Shown: positions 35,663-46,000 of the stretch, piece by piece
Numbering within the stretch: position 1 is the first letter of the stretch
Layout: each line of letters begins with the position of its first letter
Origin: Owenia fusiformis
Taxonomy: Eukaryota > Annelida > Polychaeta > Sabellida > Oweniidae
Length of the DNA stretch: 60,000 bases
Direction: 5' to 3'
Assembly: GCA_903813345.2 (NCBI GenBank)
Contig: CAIIXF020000002.1
Span: 1,838,001-1,898,000, forward strand
Made by a program: the position numbers and the translations under genes
The notes under the pieces: model-generated
The model's database searches: none
What the model was told of the DNA's origin: nothing
The model's input: the letters and a program-made list of their open reading frames with translations, nothing else

Positions 35663-35774
35663 AAGCTAAGTTCACACCAATAGCGCTTTGATGGCGCTTT
35701 AAAGCGGCGTGCAAAGCCGCTTTGCACGGCGCTTTATAGCGCCATCAAGGCGCCGTTGGTTTGAACTTAGCTTT
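35663..35774. mobile_element. Palindromic MITE, AAGCTAAGTTCACACC family, full copy
   Basis: AAGCTAAGTTCACACCAA on the left is inverted on the right (GAACTTAGCTT), and almost the whole element is self-complementary through GGCGCTTTGATGGCGCTTTA and GCCGCTTTGCA. TA on both sides suggests a TA target site. Confidence 0.88.
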
Positions 35775-35853
35775 AGTGATTCGCAAAAATTATTTCTACA
35801 GTTGTTACTTCATTCATTTCCAATTTTTTTAACCCCCAAGACTCATTGGTTAT

Positions 35854-35931
35854 GCCTAGCTCACATTTGCTCCGATTCATCGGCCGGCGCCCGGTTAAAT
35901 ATTTTGTTCAAAATTTGAGCAAATGTTACGT
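35854..35931. repeat. Degraded relative of the palindromic MITE at 7093-7234
   Basis: Shares TTATGCC, CTCACATTTGCTCCGAT, CGGCCGG and ATTTTGTTC in the same order, then a short mirrored end GAGCAAATGTTAC. Confidence 0.7.
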
Positions 35932-35983
35932 AATCATTATTGTTACATAATGTGAGTATTGGCTCATTATTCTTCACTTGTCT

Positions 35984-36091
35984 AAAGCTAAGTTCACATC
36001 AACGGCTTTGCGGCAACGGCAAAGCGGCTTTGCACGTCGCATTAAAGCGCCATCAAAGCGCCGTTGGTGTGAACTTAGCAACTTAGCTTTA
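35984..36091. mobile_element. Palindromic MITE, AAGCTAAGTTCACA family, second copy
   Basis: Same ends and core as 35663-35774; the right tip carries a small duplication of AACTTAGC. TA at both borders. Confidence 0.85.
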
Positions 36092-36308
36092 CTGTTTAAC
36101 GTGATTGGACAGTCACTCTTATTTTCTGGCAACTCATATTTCACAAACATCTCTCTTTGAATAATGATTTCAATCACTGCTTATCAATTTACCTTCACCT
36201 ATTAAAAGTAGAGATATTTTGATGCAGATAATTTTTACACTTCAAAACTTGGTAAAACCATCTTTGATTATATTCAGTTCAATATTTCAAAGTCAAGGTA
36301 ATCTGCAT

Positions 36309-36382
36309 AAAGCTACGGCGTGCGAAGCTTTGCACGTCGCATTAAAGCGCCATCAAAGCGCCGTTGGTGTGAACGTAGCTTT
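36309..36382. repeat. Partial copy of the AAGCTAAGTTCACA palindromic family
   Basis: Left half mostly deleted (AAAGCTACGGCGTGCGAAG), right half nearly complete through CGCCGTTGGTGTGAACGTAG. Confidence 0.8.
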
Positions 36383-36384
36383 CG

Positions 36385-36830
36385 GTATTCACACATAGCT
36401 AGGCAAGGTGTGTTCGATTCAAGCCGATTCAAAAGCAGTATTTCGTATAACCGCGCTTTATTACTATATAATATAACAAATAACTCTCCCAAGGTCATTC
36501 GTTGAATGGTTTTCAAAGTAACTACTTGACTTTTCGGATTGAAAATTATACTTTGCCAATTTGACCCTAAAGGTTTCACTGGAAATATGTTATTTTGCTG
36601 ATTTTTTTCTTCAGGTGATTTCGTGAAAAATATTTTGCAATGTTTTAAAAGAAGATGTTTGAAGCCCAAAACTTGATACATTGTGGCTGGTTCATTCCAC
36701 TGCGCATCTCGTGCAAATGTTGAAATAACAGATTTTTAGGACTGATTCAGTCCAAATTGCAGTACAGGCCTTAAATCCTGAAAGATTAGACTTAAACGAA
36801 ATAACATAATTGGATAAAATCACATGTCCG
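36385..36830. repeat. Interspersed repeat, copy 1 (copy 2 at 40730-41180)
   Basis: Both start CACACATAGCTAGGCAAGGT and share CAAGGTCA, GGTGATTTC or GTGATTTCG, TTGCAATG, GCTTCATTCCACT-like blocks. Copy 2 is interrupted by a palindrome at about 41039-41098. Confidence 0.75.
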
Positions 36831-37154
36831 TTTGTGTGATTTTAACTACAAGAATAACCGCAGATGCTGACGGTTGGTTTCAGCTCAAAAGCAATCATTA
36901 CAAAATTCTTAATAACCCATTATTATCAATAAAGGTTTCCCCTTTATATATGTTATATTCTCCCGCCTCTGGTCTCCTCCTCATAGTTAGATAGATGTTG
37001 TTTCCTGTTTGATATTACAAGGAACAGTCAAACTTACCCGAGGTCTCTCATCCTCTTCATCATATTTACTGTTACTTAATGATGGTTAGGATCGTTGGAT
37101 AATAACTTGTGTTATACAAATGACAATGTACGCAGTATGTCAATATTACATACT

Positions 37155-37653
37155 TTTTCTATTCTCGTATGAGTATAAATTTTTACAAAGGACAATGAAA
37201 GATAAAAGTAAATTTCATATTGCAAAGTTATTTAATAAGACAGATCGATATATTGATGACTTGTTGAGTTTAGACCCAAAATTTAAAGACTTTGTAGGTG
37301 AGATATATCCTACTGAGCTAGAATTGAAAAAGACTAATGAATCTGATATGAGTGCACCTTATCTTGATCTTCTTATAAACATTGAACCAGACAACAGTAT
37401 ATATTGTAGATTATATGACAAAAGAGATGATTTTAATTTTGACATTGTTAATTTTCCACATTTGGATAGCAATATTCCACTTAACCCAGCATATGGGGTT
37501 TATGTATCCCAGCTAAATATTAGATATAGCAGGGCGTGTTCAAAATATCTAGATTTCAAATCAAGACACCATATTTTAGTGATCAAGCTGTTAGGTCAAG
37601 GTTATACGTGTAAAAAACTTAAGAAATACTTTCTGGGCTTTGCTGAAAAGTAA
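37155..37653 (+). pseudogene. Reverse-transcriptase fragment with YIDD motif
   Basis: An open frame includes KTDRYIDDLLSLDPKF, EIYPTELELKKTNES, APYLDLLINIEPDN, LYDKRDDFNFDIVNFPHLDS and PAYGVYVSQLNIRYSRACSK. YIDD is the catalytic Y-x-D-D of reverse transcriptases, and the LYDKRDDFNF and PAYGVY-SQL blocks are shared with reverse-transcriptase proteins seen in many invertebrate genomes. I tentatively place it near Penelope-like elements, without proof. The N-terminal part of the polymerase (first motifs) is absent, so the copy is 5' truncated. It lies in an insertion bounded by about 37155 and 38785. Confidence 0.7.
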
Positions 37654-38445
37654 AAGTCGTGAATTTCGAAATTTCAAGTTTTACCACTTGAGATGCTGAA
37701 GGATGTAGGAATGGTATGATAAATTGGCAATGAGCTCACAATTTTTTCACTTGGCACCTTTTGAGGTGGATCCCGGCTATGGCATTAATGGTTGAGAAAT
37801 AGGGATCGAAACCAGCCATAGATTTCTCCTGATGACCATTGTGCATTGTTGTGTTTTATGGATTATGATGACGGCTTTGCGAACGGATGTTCACCCTTTG
37901 AATTGACTATGGACTTCGAGACTGGATATTATCTATCCCGCATTATTTGAGACTAGTATCTACAACTATTTTTGATGTTATGAGTATTGGCTATCAGTTT
38001 TTCCAATTTTTCTTCAACATGTATTGTAATGACTTCAGTATGAATGAAATGTCCCTTGGTGTTCTGGTCCTGAATTGTGATATTGGTTCTCGATTGGAGG
38101 GGGAGGGGATGTTAGATATTGTTTCTTTTCACGTTAGATCATGGTTTTCGGATATATAGGGTCTACTTTTCTTATGACAGATTTACACTTACAGTTTGCT
38201 TTTCTTGTTGGGTTTCTTTAAAGTTTTTAGTCTTAGTTTTATTTCGATGACAGCCTGTATCCTAACTGCTACATTGTTCATCACATTTGATAATAATTCC
38301 AGTTGAATGTTTTGGATTTCTCTTTGGATGTTGCCCTTAAGTTATTCTCGGTCTTTTTGCTTAATGAGCATTAAACACTCCTTCAAATAGCCACAGAGAA
38401 AGATGTTTGAGGATGACTATATTTTCCAAAAAAAAACAAAAAACG
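37654..38445. other. Downstream part of the reverse-transcriptase insertion
   Basis: Broken continuation or 3' region of the element; only short, stop-interrupted frames. No independent gene seen. Confidence 0.5.
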
Positions 38446-38507
38446 GAAGCCGCTTTGCATGCCTCTTTAAAGCGCCATCAAAGCACCGTTGGTGTGAACT
38501 TAGCTTT
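38446..38507. repeat. Right half of the AAGCTAAGTTCACA palindromic family
   Basis: GAAGCCGCTTTGCATGCC through AAGCGCCATCAAAGCACCG to GGTGTGAACTTAGCTTT. The left half is absent. Confidence 0.8.
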
Positions 38508-38715
38508 ACGATGATGTGTTGATGCAAAAATTAAATATGGATTTTGAACTAATATTTTTATGAAGAAAGTCATGTATATCATGGGATGAAAAGCTTATTT
38601 ACTTGTTGGGATTAAACATGGAATCGTGACAATATGATATTTTTCTTTGGGTCTTAAGGCCCTTGGGAAACATAATATTGTCCCTTGTAATGAAACCATA
38701 TTGAATCCCTCCCAG

Positions 38716-38932
38716 TAAAGCTAAGTTCACACCAACGGCGCTTTGATGGCGCTTTAAAGCGGCATGCAAAGCGGCCTCTATATATCTCCTACTTTAGTAT
38801 TACCTATATGCATGTCTATGTGAATATGCAAACACAATTTGTACATGCTGGCGCTTTTAAGCGGCGTGCAAAGTCGCTTTGCACACCGCTTTTAAGCGCT
38901 ATCAAAGCGCCGTTGGTGTGAACTTAGCTTTT
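38716..38932. repeat. AAGCTAAGTTCACA palindrome with its halves separated
   Basis: The left half is at 38716-38776 and the right half at 38850-38932. Between them is about 73 bp that matches the end of the 24770-25200 repeat. This suggests an insertion or rearrangement between two half elements. Confidence 0.75.
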
Positions 38933-39245
38933 ATGAAAACAATAAATGACAAGTGATAATTGGGCCACAATTTCTATAGATTTAATACAGTACACAATTA
39001 ATTCTAATTTCAGTTTTCAGCAGAGTCGTTGATCATTAGGTGTAAATATAAGGTGAACAATAGAGGAAAAGATTAGTTTTCTTTGGATGATTCCAGATTA
39101 TTAGATTGGTCGTCGAAAGTGACCGTTTTCTACAAAAGCGAATAGTCCGCCGTTTGAAAATGAGTGTTCCGTACAAATTGCCTTTTAACATTAATCTAGC
39201 ACTTAAACCCCTAACACTAGCCCGGCAAGGTGGTCATAATCATGT

Positions 39246-39382
39246 ATCATTCTATATTGGAAATATAAAAGCATTCGTGTTTGTACTAACCCATACACAT
39301 AATGCACGAAGGCGAAGCCTGAATGAATTATCAGAATGGGTTAGTACACACACGAATGCTTTTATACTTCCAATATGATTCT
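39246..39382. repeat. Foldback element, arms about 50 bp
   Basis: ATTGGAAATATAAAAGCATT and TGTACTAACCCAT on the left are mirrored by ATGGGTTAGTACA and GAATGCTTTTATACTTCCAA on the right. TA-rich flanks. Confidence 0.85.
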
Positions 39383-39675
39383 TTATTGCTATTCAAACAT
39401 GACTCTGGTCAATGATAAAGTAGAACAGTTCACCATTTACATATCCAATATGTTGTCTTTGAAGAAATTAAATCTAATATGTTTTTGGATAAGTTTATTA
39501 TTTAGAAATACTAAATAGGGGTGTTGGGTTACACTTGATATTCCTTCGAAAACTATTGAGAAGGTTTTGTTTGTCAAAATATTATTGGAAATGAAATAAT
39601 TAATCTGATGCAGAGAATGAAAACCTAGTTGGAAAATAATAGACTAGATGCGAGTAGAAATAATCTTGATTTACG

Positions 39676-39929
39676 TCATTAAATATTCAAAATTCAGTCA
39701 AAGTGATGTCATATTTGAAATCTACATGTAAAAGTACATCTAAAAATATGGTTTCGAAAGTTGTTTATCAACTTTGACATTTTGTTTTTCTTAAAAATGT
39801 GACTTCTTGTTCGGGTTAATTCCCCATAGAGCCCATGTTACAAAATCACAAAAAGTGAAATATTTTTTCTTGTATTGGACAGATAACATTTTCTTTTACT
39901 GGACATATTTTAATTTGCATAACTATTAG
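39676..39929. repeat. Interspersed repeat, copy 1 (copy 2 at 53455-53701)
   Basis: Shared blocks in order: ATTCAAAATT, TTTGAAATCTACATGTAAAA, AATGTGACTTCT, CCCATAGA, AAAATCACAAAAAGTGAAAT, TTTTCTTTTAC and TTTGCATAACTATTA. Confidence 0.85.
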
Positions 39930-40433
39930 ATACATAAGGGTTATATGAAAATTTAACCACTAAAACAGATGTAATTTAAGTTAAAGGGAACTTTCTCCTA
40001 TACTCGCCATGCTATCTGACCCGAACGAGCCACCTGGTGGTGAAACTGGTAACTACCTACTCGCATCTGCGTCATTGCATTGACTAAAATGAACGCACGG
40101 GTGATATGCTGTTACCCCCTTTTAAATAATAGTACTGCTCAGACTGTGCATTTATCAAAAATTAAATGCACAGCAAATCCTTTTCATGCATATATCAATA
40201 AATTAACACACTGAAATGCTTTATACTGATTGGCTGAGACACACTTGGCATGTTTGAATTTTCATTAATGAACGGACTTTGAATATCTAGTTTATTCAAG
40301 TGTATTTGAAACAAAATATTGCAATTTCTTTTTGTGCGTTGTCAAACTAAAATGATGTTTGAATCTTAACCAAATTACAACGACTCGATCTAACGCAACA
40401 GGCTCGATTGAAAAATTTAAATAAGTCAGGATC

Positions 40434-40570
40434 ATATAATGGTTGATTCTGTATATCTTTATACTCTCGTGAGTATATGATATATTGACTCGTTCCCTCC
40501 AGTCACTCGTGAATATATCATATTCTCTCTTGAGTATAAACACGATATACGGAATCAACCATTATATAAC
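40434..40570. repeat. Foldback element, arms about 60 bp
   Basis: ATATAATGGTTGATTCTGTA and TATACTCGTGAG-like blocks on the left are mirrored on the right by TTGAGTATA and GGAATCAACCATTATATAA. Confidence 0.85.
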
Positions 40571-40729
40571 CTCATATTATACTATCCTTGATTGTACTTA
40601 TCGTTTTGTGTGACCACTAATTGCTATAATTGTAAACATGTACTAAACATATTTGTATTATGATCCCTTGGGAGACAAAGTAGTTCTGAATAACTGTGAC
40701 TCTCTAGGTCAAATAAAATGATTTATAAT

Positions 40730-41180
40730 CCACACATAGCTAGGCAAGGTGTGTCCGATTCCAGCCAATCCGAACAAAGTATTCACATAATGAACAGTGT
40801 GTGAAATATCAATAACACACGCAAGGTCACTATAGTTAAACAGTTATCAAGGTGATGAATGGACTTTTCACATTGGACTTGATGACTTGCCAACTTGACC
40901 ATTGCAAAATATTTCCATCAAAAGTGTTATTTTAGTGATTTCGTTCCTTTTAGATGATTTTATAGAAAAAATTGCAATGTGTGAAAATAATTTAAGCCCA
41001 AGACTCAATGCATTGTAGCTGCTTCATTCCACTCGGGTGTTGTTGCCTAAGCTTTGCATTCCCGCTGCGCGGTCATGCAAAGGGTTGGAAACAACACCTT
41101 CATGGTATGATTCAGCAAACAATACACTATAAAGTTCAGGGATTAAATCCTTTAATACTATCCTACAAAATAGATACATA
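40730..41180. repeat. Interspersed repeat, copy 2 (see 36385-36830), with palindromic insert
   Basis: Homologous to copy 1 except for 41039-41098, where GGTGTTGTT and AACAACACC enclose CTTTGCAT and ATGCAAAG, a nested hairpin absent from copy 1. Confidence 0.7.
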
Positions 41181-41598
41181 ACCATTATGTAACGTTATTT
41201 TTGCAATAACCTTAACTTTCATCTATTTATATGGAACGGGCCTTTCTAAAATTGTCATCAATTATATAATTTTCACCATGGTCATGTGTCGTTAAGTATC
41301 ATACTAAATACTACGAGATATATTTGCGTCTAAGATAGAGACACCGTTATAGAGTTAATTTGATTCATAAATAATGATCGAGTAAATTGTTATCCTGGTT
41401 GTCACAGAAGCAAGCATGTTCTTCATCTGGAACTCTTTTAAAATTCTATTTTATATGAGTAGTTTATCAATTTAAGACCCCTAAATTTACCCCACGGCTG
41501 GTCTAGTAATAGCTCGGAGGAGCAACGTCTCATATTCTCCTTCCAAAGGTCCATGCGCACTATGGCAAGTGATTTTAGACAGCCCTATCTTTCACCAT

Positions 41599-42395
41599 AC
41601 ACTCCCCTCCATAGGTTTGGCAACCTTGGCTCCCCCATTGAACTACGTGTTAAAGCCCCTTTACGTTTGAATTTTTATTTACTTAACCGTCGATGAAATA
41701 TTTATAATATTAATGGAAACGTATAACTTGACTTTATTTCCAGTACCTCCAAATGTTCTCAATTTTTTCCCTCAATTACAATAGGTCGGAAATTGATGAT
41801 AAAATTGAAGAATTTAAAAAAATCGTCATTCCCATGTAATCCAATGGGAAATGGTAGGTATGCCGCAAGTCATATGGCAGAGTATCCATCCATCCGAGTC
41901 CTTGCAAAAATACGAGTTAGGCAGGCAATTGAATTTGCTAACTTCATTCAACAAAAATTGATATGTTTCTTCAGGTTCAAAAAAAGTTATAGGGCTTTAA
42001 AGTCAATTATTTTTTTCAAAAAAAACCTCTCATTGAAATAACACAGGAGTCGAAAAATTATTTTAAAAAATGACTTTGAAGCGCTGTAACTTTAGTATTC
42101 ATCAAATAAACTAAACACCTAGTGTGAAAAAAGTTAGACAATTCAATTTTCTATATAAAAATATATTTTGCTGAATCTTTTACTGAAAAGATATCATGAT
42201 TTCTGCTTTGCTCCGTGTCTTCCATTTCCCATTGGATTACATGGGAATGACGATATTTAAAAATTCGTCAAATTTGTCATCAATTTTCGACCTATTGTTA
42301 TGGAGGAAAAAATTGAGAACATTTGGAGGTTTTAACACGTAGTTCAATGGGGGAGCTAAGGTTGCCAAACTTATGGACGGGAGTGTAAGTCTTTT
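41599..42395. mobile_element. Long-inverted-repeat element, arms up to about 280 bp
   Basis: CACTCCCCTCCATAGGTTTG and CCCCCATTGAACTACGTG on the left are mirrored by CACGTAGTTCAATGGGGG and CCAAACTTATGGACGGGAGT on the right. Further inside, TAGGTCGGAAATTGATGA and ATTCCCATGTAATCCAATGG are mirrored as well. No transposase. Confidence 0.85.
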
Positions 42396-42404
42396 CTGGA
42401 TATA

Positions 42405-42615
42405 AATACAGTGGTTTTTATTAAAACAATATGTTTTCTTTTAAAGTGAAGTACCCATGGTAGTAAAATATCAATCCAACTCTCTGACAAATTGTGGATT
42501 GGTATCCAACCTTGTCACTTTTAAAAAAAATGTAAGGCTTATTTTCTAAAAAAGAGGATCTTGTTTTTCCCAATTTATATACATCAAAAGTTTCTTCTAC
42601 ACTATATTAATAACT
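42405..42615. repeat. Fragment of the 23000-23990 element family
   Basis: Matches 23210-23410 over GTTTTTATTAAAACAATATG-like, AAATATCAATCCAACTCTCT and AAAAGTTTCTTCTACACTAT blocks. It directly follows the element at 41599-42395. Confidence 0.8.
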
Positions 42616-43009
42616 TTTCGATGCTATTTCTCGATGCTATTTTACGAGTACATTTCAACTATGATATCACTTTGACTAAATTTTCAATTTTATGATTACG
42701 ACTCGTATATCTTATATATCGGTTACTGTTTTATGGAAATTCGAACTATTTTAAAGTATTTTAATAAGTAGCGTGTATCAACCCAGTTCTGCGTCAGATG
42801 CCAAATTACCGCATTTACTATTTACATTCAGTAATTGTTTGTAGTATCTACTGTGCAATATTTATTTATTCATTAGCACTTTCAGATGAAAATCGAATAG
42901 GCCTCTGGTGTTGATGAATTTGGCTATGACATTGCTCATACAAGTTCATTGTATCAAGCTGTGTCGAACGTTTGATGACGTTTTGTTTTTGCATACTTTT
43001 TGTAAAATC

Positions 43010-43330
43010 AACCAAAATTTTCTTTGTATAACTGTAATATTGAGAGGTCTAAGAAAATGTTGTATATGTTATTTTGTTCCAACAAGGTTCGCAAAGACAT
43101 TTTATTTCAATCTCAAGAATTGGTAGAAAGGAACAAGAAACAATTGCACTAAAAAACAAAAAAATGTTAACAAAAACAGTTATATAAATATATATCAATA
43201 ATTTTTGCATTAAATTGTTGTCAATCAGTCACCATTACATAAAGGACCGTGTTTTTACAGAATGTTTTCAATGATTGGTTTAAGAGAAAAACATTATTGA
43301 ATTCAGTTCACCATATCGATACCTATCCTT
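43010..43330. repeat. Inverted copy of the 21520-21830 repeat
   Basis: Reverse-complement match over TTGTTCCAACAAGGTTCG, TTTCAATCTCAAGAATTGGT and ACCATATCGATACC. Confidence 0.75.
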
Positions 43331-43499
43331 TATCGACATCGTTTGAAACCTCTCACATGAAGGCCTTAAACATGTGTTTTTGGATCGAGTGGACAGATTT
43401 AGGAAGTGCATTGCAACTGGGGTTGAATATTTTGAGTGAGAATGAATATTTAGAAAAACTAATTAAACATGATTAAACTACAGTCTGTTGATAGATGAC

Positions 43500-45420
43500 A
43501 CTACTTAAAGGGACCCAACACCTTACAAAACTTCTTAACGGAGAGGAATAAGGGAAAATGCTTGCCGGATTCTGAATCTGTGTATTTTTTAATGATTTTT
43601 CACCGTCTTAGAATTTCAATTTTTTTCTTTTGAAAAAATGAGATTTGCGTTGTTTTCCAATTAGAAAAATGAGTAAACATGTATAGCTCGAAATCTAACG
43701 GTGAGATTTTGTTTTAAAAAATCATGGATATCAAGGCTAAATATAGCTATACAATAAACATAAAAAAGCAATGCTTGGACTCTTCATATTCACACAAAAA
43801 ATTAATTAGTAAATGAGGTTTGATATTTGTGAGAATAAGTTGTACGAGTCGCAATGCTCTACAAACACCAGACTACAGGGTGGGTTAGGATCAATGACAC
43901 ACATAAAAATTAATTTAAAAATATTTCATGATAATTATCTCAAACAAAAGCAGATAGCGAAGGATACATATCATTACACTCAATAAATAGTTATCACTTT
44001 TGACTATATATACATATCTCATGGGAATGTATTTCCATCTGCTCAAGATATCATATTTTAGCTTCGAAAATCACAATCGTTGGATAATACATTTGTCTCA
44101 GAATGATAGGCCACCCTGTAGCAATGTAGCTTTCACTTGAAGTGTACCCTTGAGAATAATGAACTTACTTTCAAATTGGTCTTGCTTTTGTGGTGTATGT
44201 GGCTTTTTAGCAAATCTGCCACGCTCATTTCTTTCCAGAACCATCTTGTTCACATGTAACACTAGGCTATACGCGCATGTATAGACAGATGACATAGATA
44301 TACATATAAATTATATATTGCACCTGTATTTACTTACATGGGAATATTCCCTTTGGAAAAATGCAAATGCATGAACATATATTTTCATCTTATATATGAC
44401 TTCAAGCTAACATATTATTTCATATTTATATTTTCATAGTTAGTCTAACATAAATAATAGATCCATGAGAACAATTTCTTTGTTTTCTTAAAAATTGATG
44501 GGTTTACTGTGAACTCAATAAATTACAATTTGCAAGGGGTAAGTTAGTATACTGTATGACCTTAGTTGCAAAGTACTGTTTATATATGCAGCTCAATAGC
44601 ATAAAATATGTTGAATGAAGCATATGGTATGGATTAGTCGTGTGACACACAAACTGACCAATACATGAGGGTATTAGCTACTTTTCACAGAAACCAAAGG
44701 AGGACAGTGCTTTTATTTCAACTGGGAGCTTACCTCCCCACGACTGATCATGTGACCATGGTGGTGGGTCCCTTTAATGTTAGAAATTTCCAAAACTTCA
44801 GCTTAGCACATTTTTTTTTATAAAAAACGCTGCTCTAGTCTTGCTCAAAGACTGTATTCACCCCCGTCACCTTCACTTTCTTTACCTGGCAATAGAGAGA
44901 AGGATATAGGGGGGGGGGGGGGTACAGGGTATTTTAAGCAAGACTAACGCTGCGCCACCTAATTCAATCATTGAAAATATGTATTGACTCTGTGTCACTA
45001 CCAATGAGCCAATTTAAATGAAACTCAGACAGCCTCAAGCAAGCTTACTACCCTGTCTCATGTAAATGGCATCCAACTCCTCTTCTAGAGCCAACGGTAC
45101 AATCGACCGTCTTATATTGAATTTCATATTTCAAACATTATATTTATCGTTAAGGCATTTATGATTGACCTTTTTGGTTTAAATCTGCTTACCTAAGTCT
45201 GTATTTGTCTTATCATAGCCAGCAAAATTAATGTTAAATGTCATTTCTGAATGTTTTTTAAAGTTTTACAACTGATTACTTTTTTATCTTTTGCTTTTGC
45301 GATCGCACCAATCCGACCCCCCTCCGGTTACGCCCATGACATGAACTCTTACAATGGTTTAAGGACACCATTAAAGACTAATTTACGGCTACGGATTGTG
45401 TAATAATTAGTGATGCAATT
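43500..45420. other. Intergenic region before the opsin, no gene seen
   Basis: AT-rich sequence with a G run at about 44912-44922. The open frames have no recognisable domain. Confidence 0.5.
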
Positions 45421-45481
45421 ATTCCATATTAGGATAGAAAGCGGACTTGACGTAGCCTATTCATATACCTGCTACAGCAGC

Positions 45482-45489
45482 TATATAAG
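45482..45489 (+). promoter_or_regulatory. TATA box of the opsin gene
   Basis: TATATAAG lies 84 bp before the ATG at 45566. A start of transcription about 30 bp downstream would give a 5' leader of about 55 nt. This supports a complete first exon. Confidence 0.65.
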
Positions 45490-45565
45490 AGACTGAAGAG
45501 AGAATAGCCTTGTTCAGTATTAGCTATTGCAGTCGAGCGATTGTGTGGTTATTGTTATTGATAAC

Positions 45566-46000
45566 ATGATTGATAGTGACGGTCATAATATGCCACTTGA
45601 GCAAAACAACACTGTAAATGCTGCTGCGTCTCTTTTAGCCGAATCGACAAATTTTGACCCGATTGGGCACACATTAATTGGAATATATCTAACAGTAATG
45701 GCAGTATTAGGGGTTACTGGAAATACGTTAGTTTTAGTGACATTCTGGCGAAAACGGGAGCTTCTTTCGCCGACGTATGCTATCGTATTAGCACTAACAA
45801 TTTGCGATCTTATCATGTCTGTAGCAGGTACACCATTTTCAGCAGCTTCTAGTCTCGCTCAAGGATGGCTGTTTGGGTCTATTGGATGCAAATGGGAAGC
45901 GTTTATAACTTTCTTTTTAGGTTTAGCTGGACTTTACCTGCTTGCTGCGATCTCAGTTGATCGTTATATTATCATACTGAAGCCATGCTCAATCAACTGT
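45566..46000 (+). CDS. Opsin exon 1 (N-terminus to cytoplasmic loop 2)
   Basis: Starts at ATG 45566; a second in-frame ATG is at 45590. An upstream in-frame TTG at 45527 is not a likely start. It encodes helices 1-3, the GCKWEAF disulfide/counterion region and VDRYIIILKP, ending in SINC before GTAAGT, phase 0. Confidence 0.92.

Noticed and set aside
36313-36681. 122-codon minus-strand frame
   Set aside because: It overlaps the interspersed repeat 36385-36830 and a MITE remnant, and has no domain.
45527-45565. Opsin start at a TTG at 45527
   Set aside because: It is not an ATG, whereas an in-frame ATG at 45566 lies downstream of a TATA box at a normal distance.
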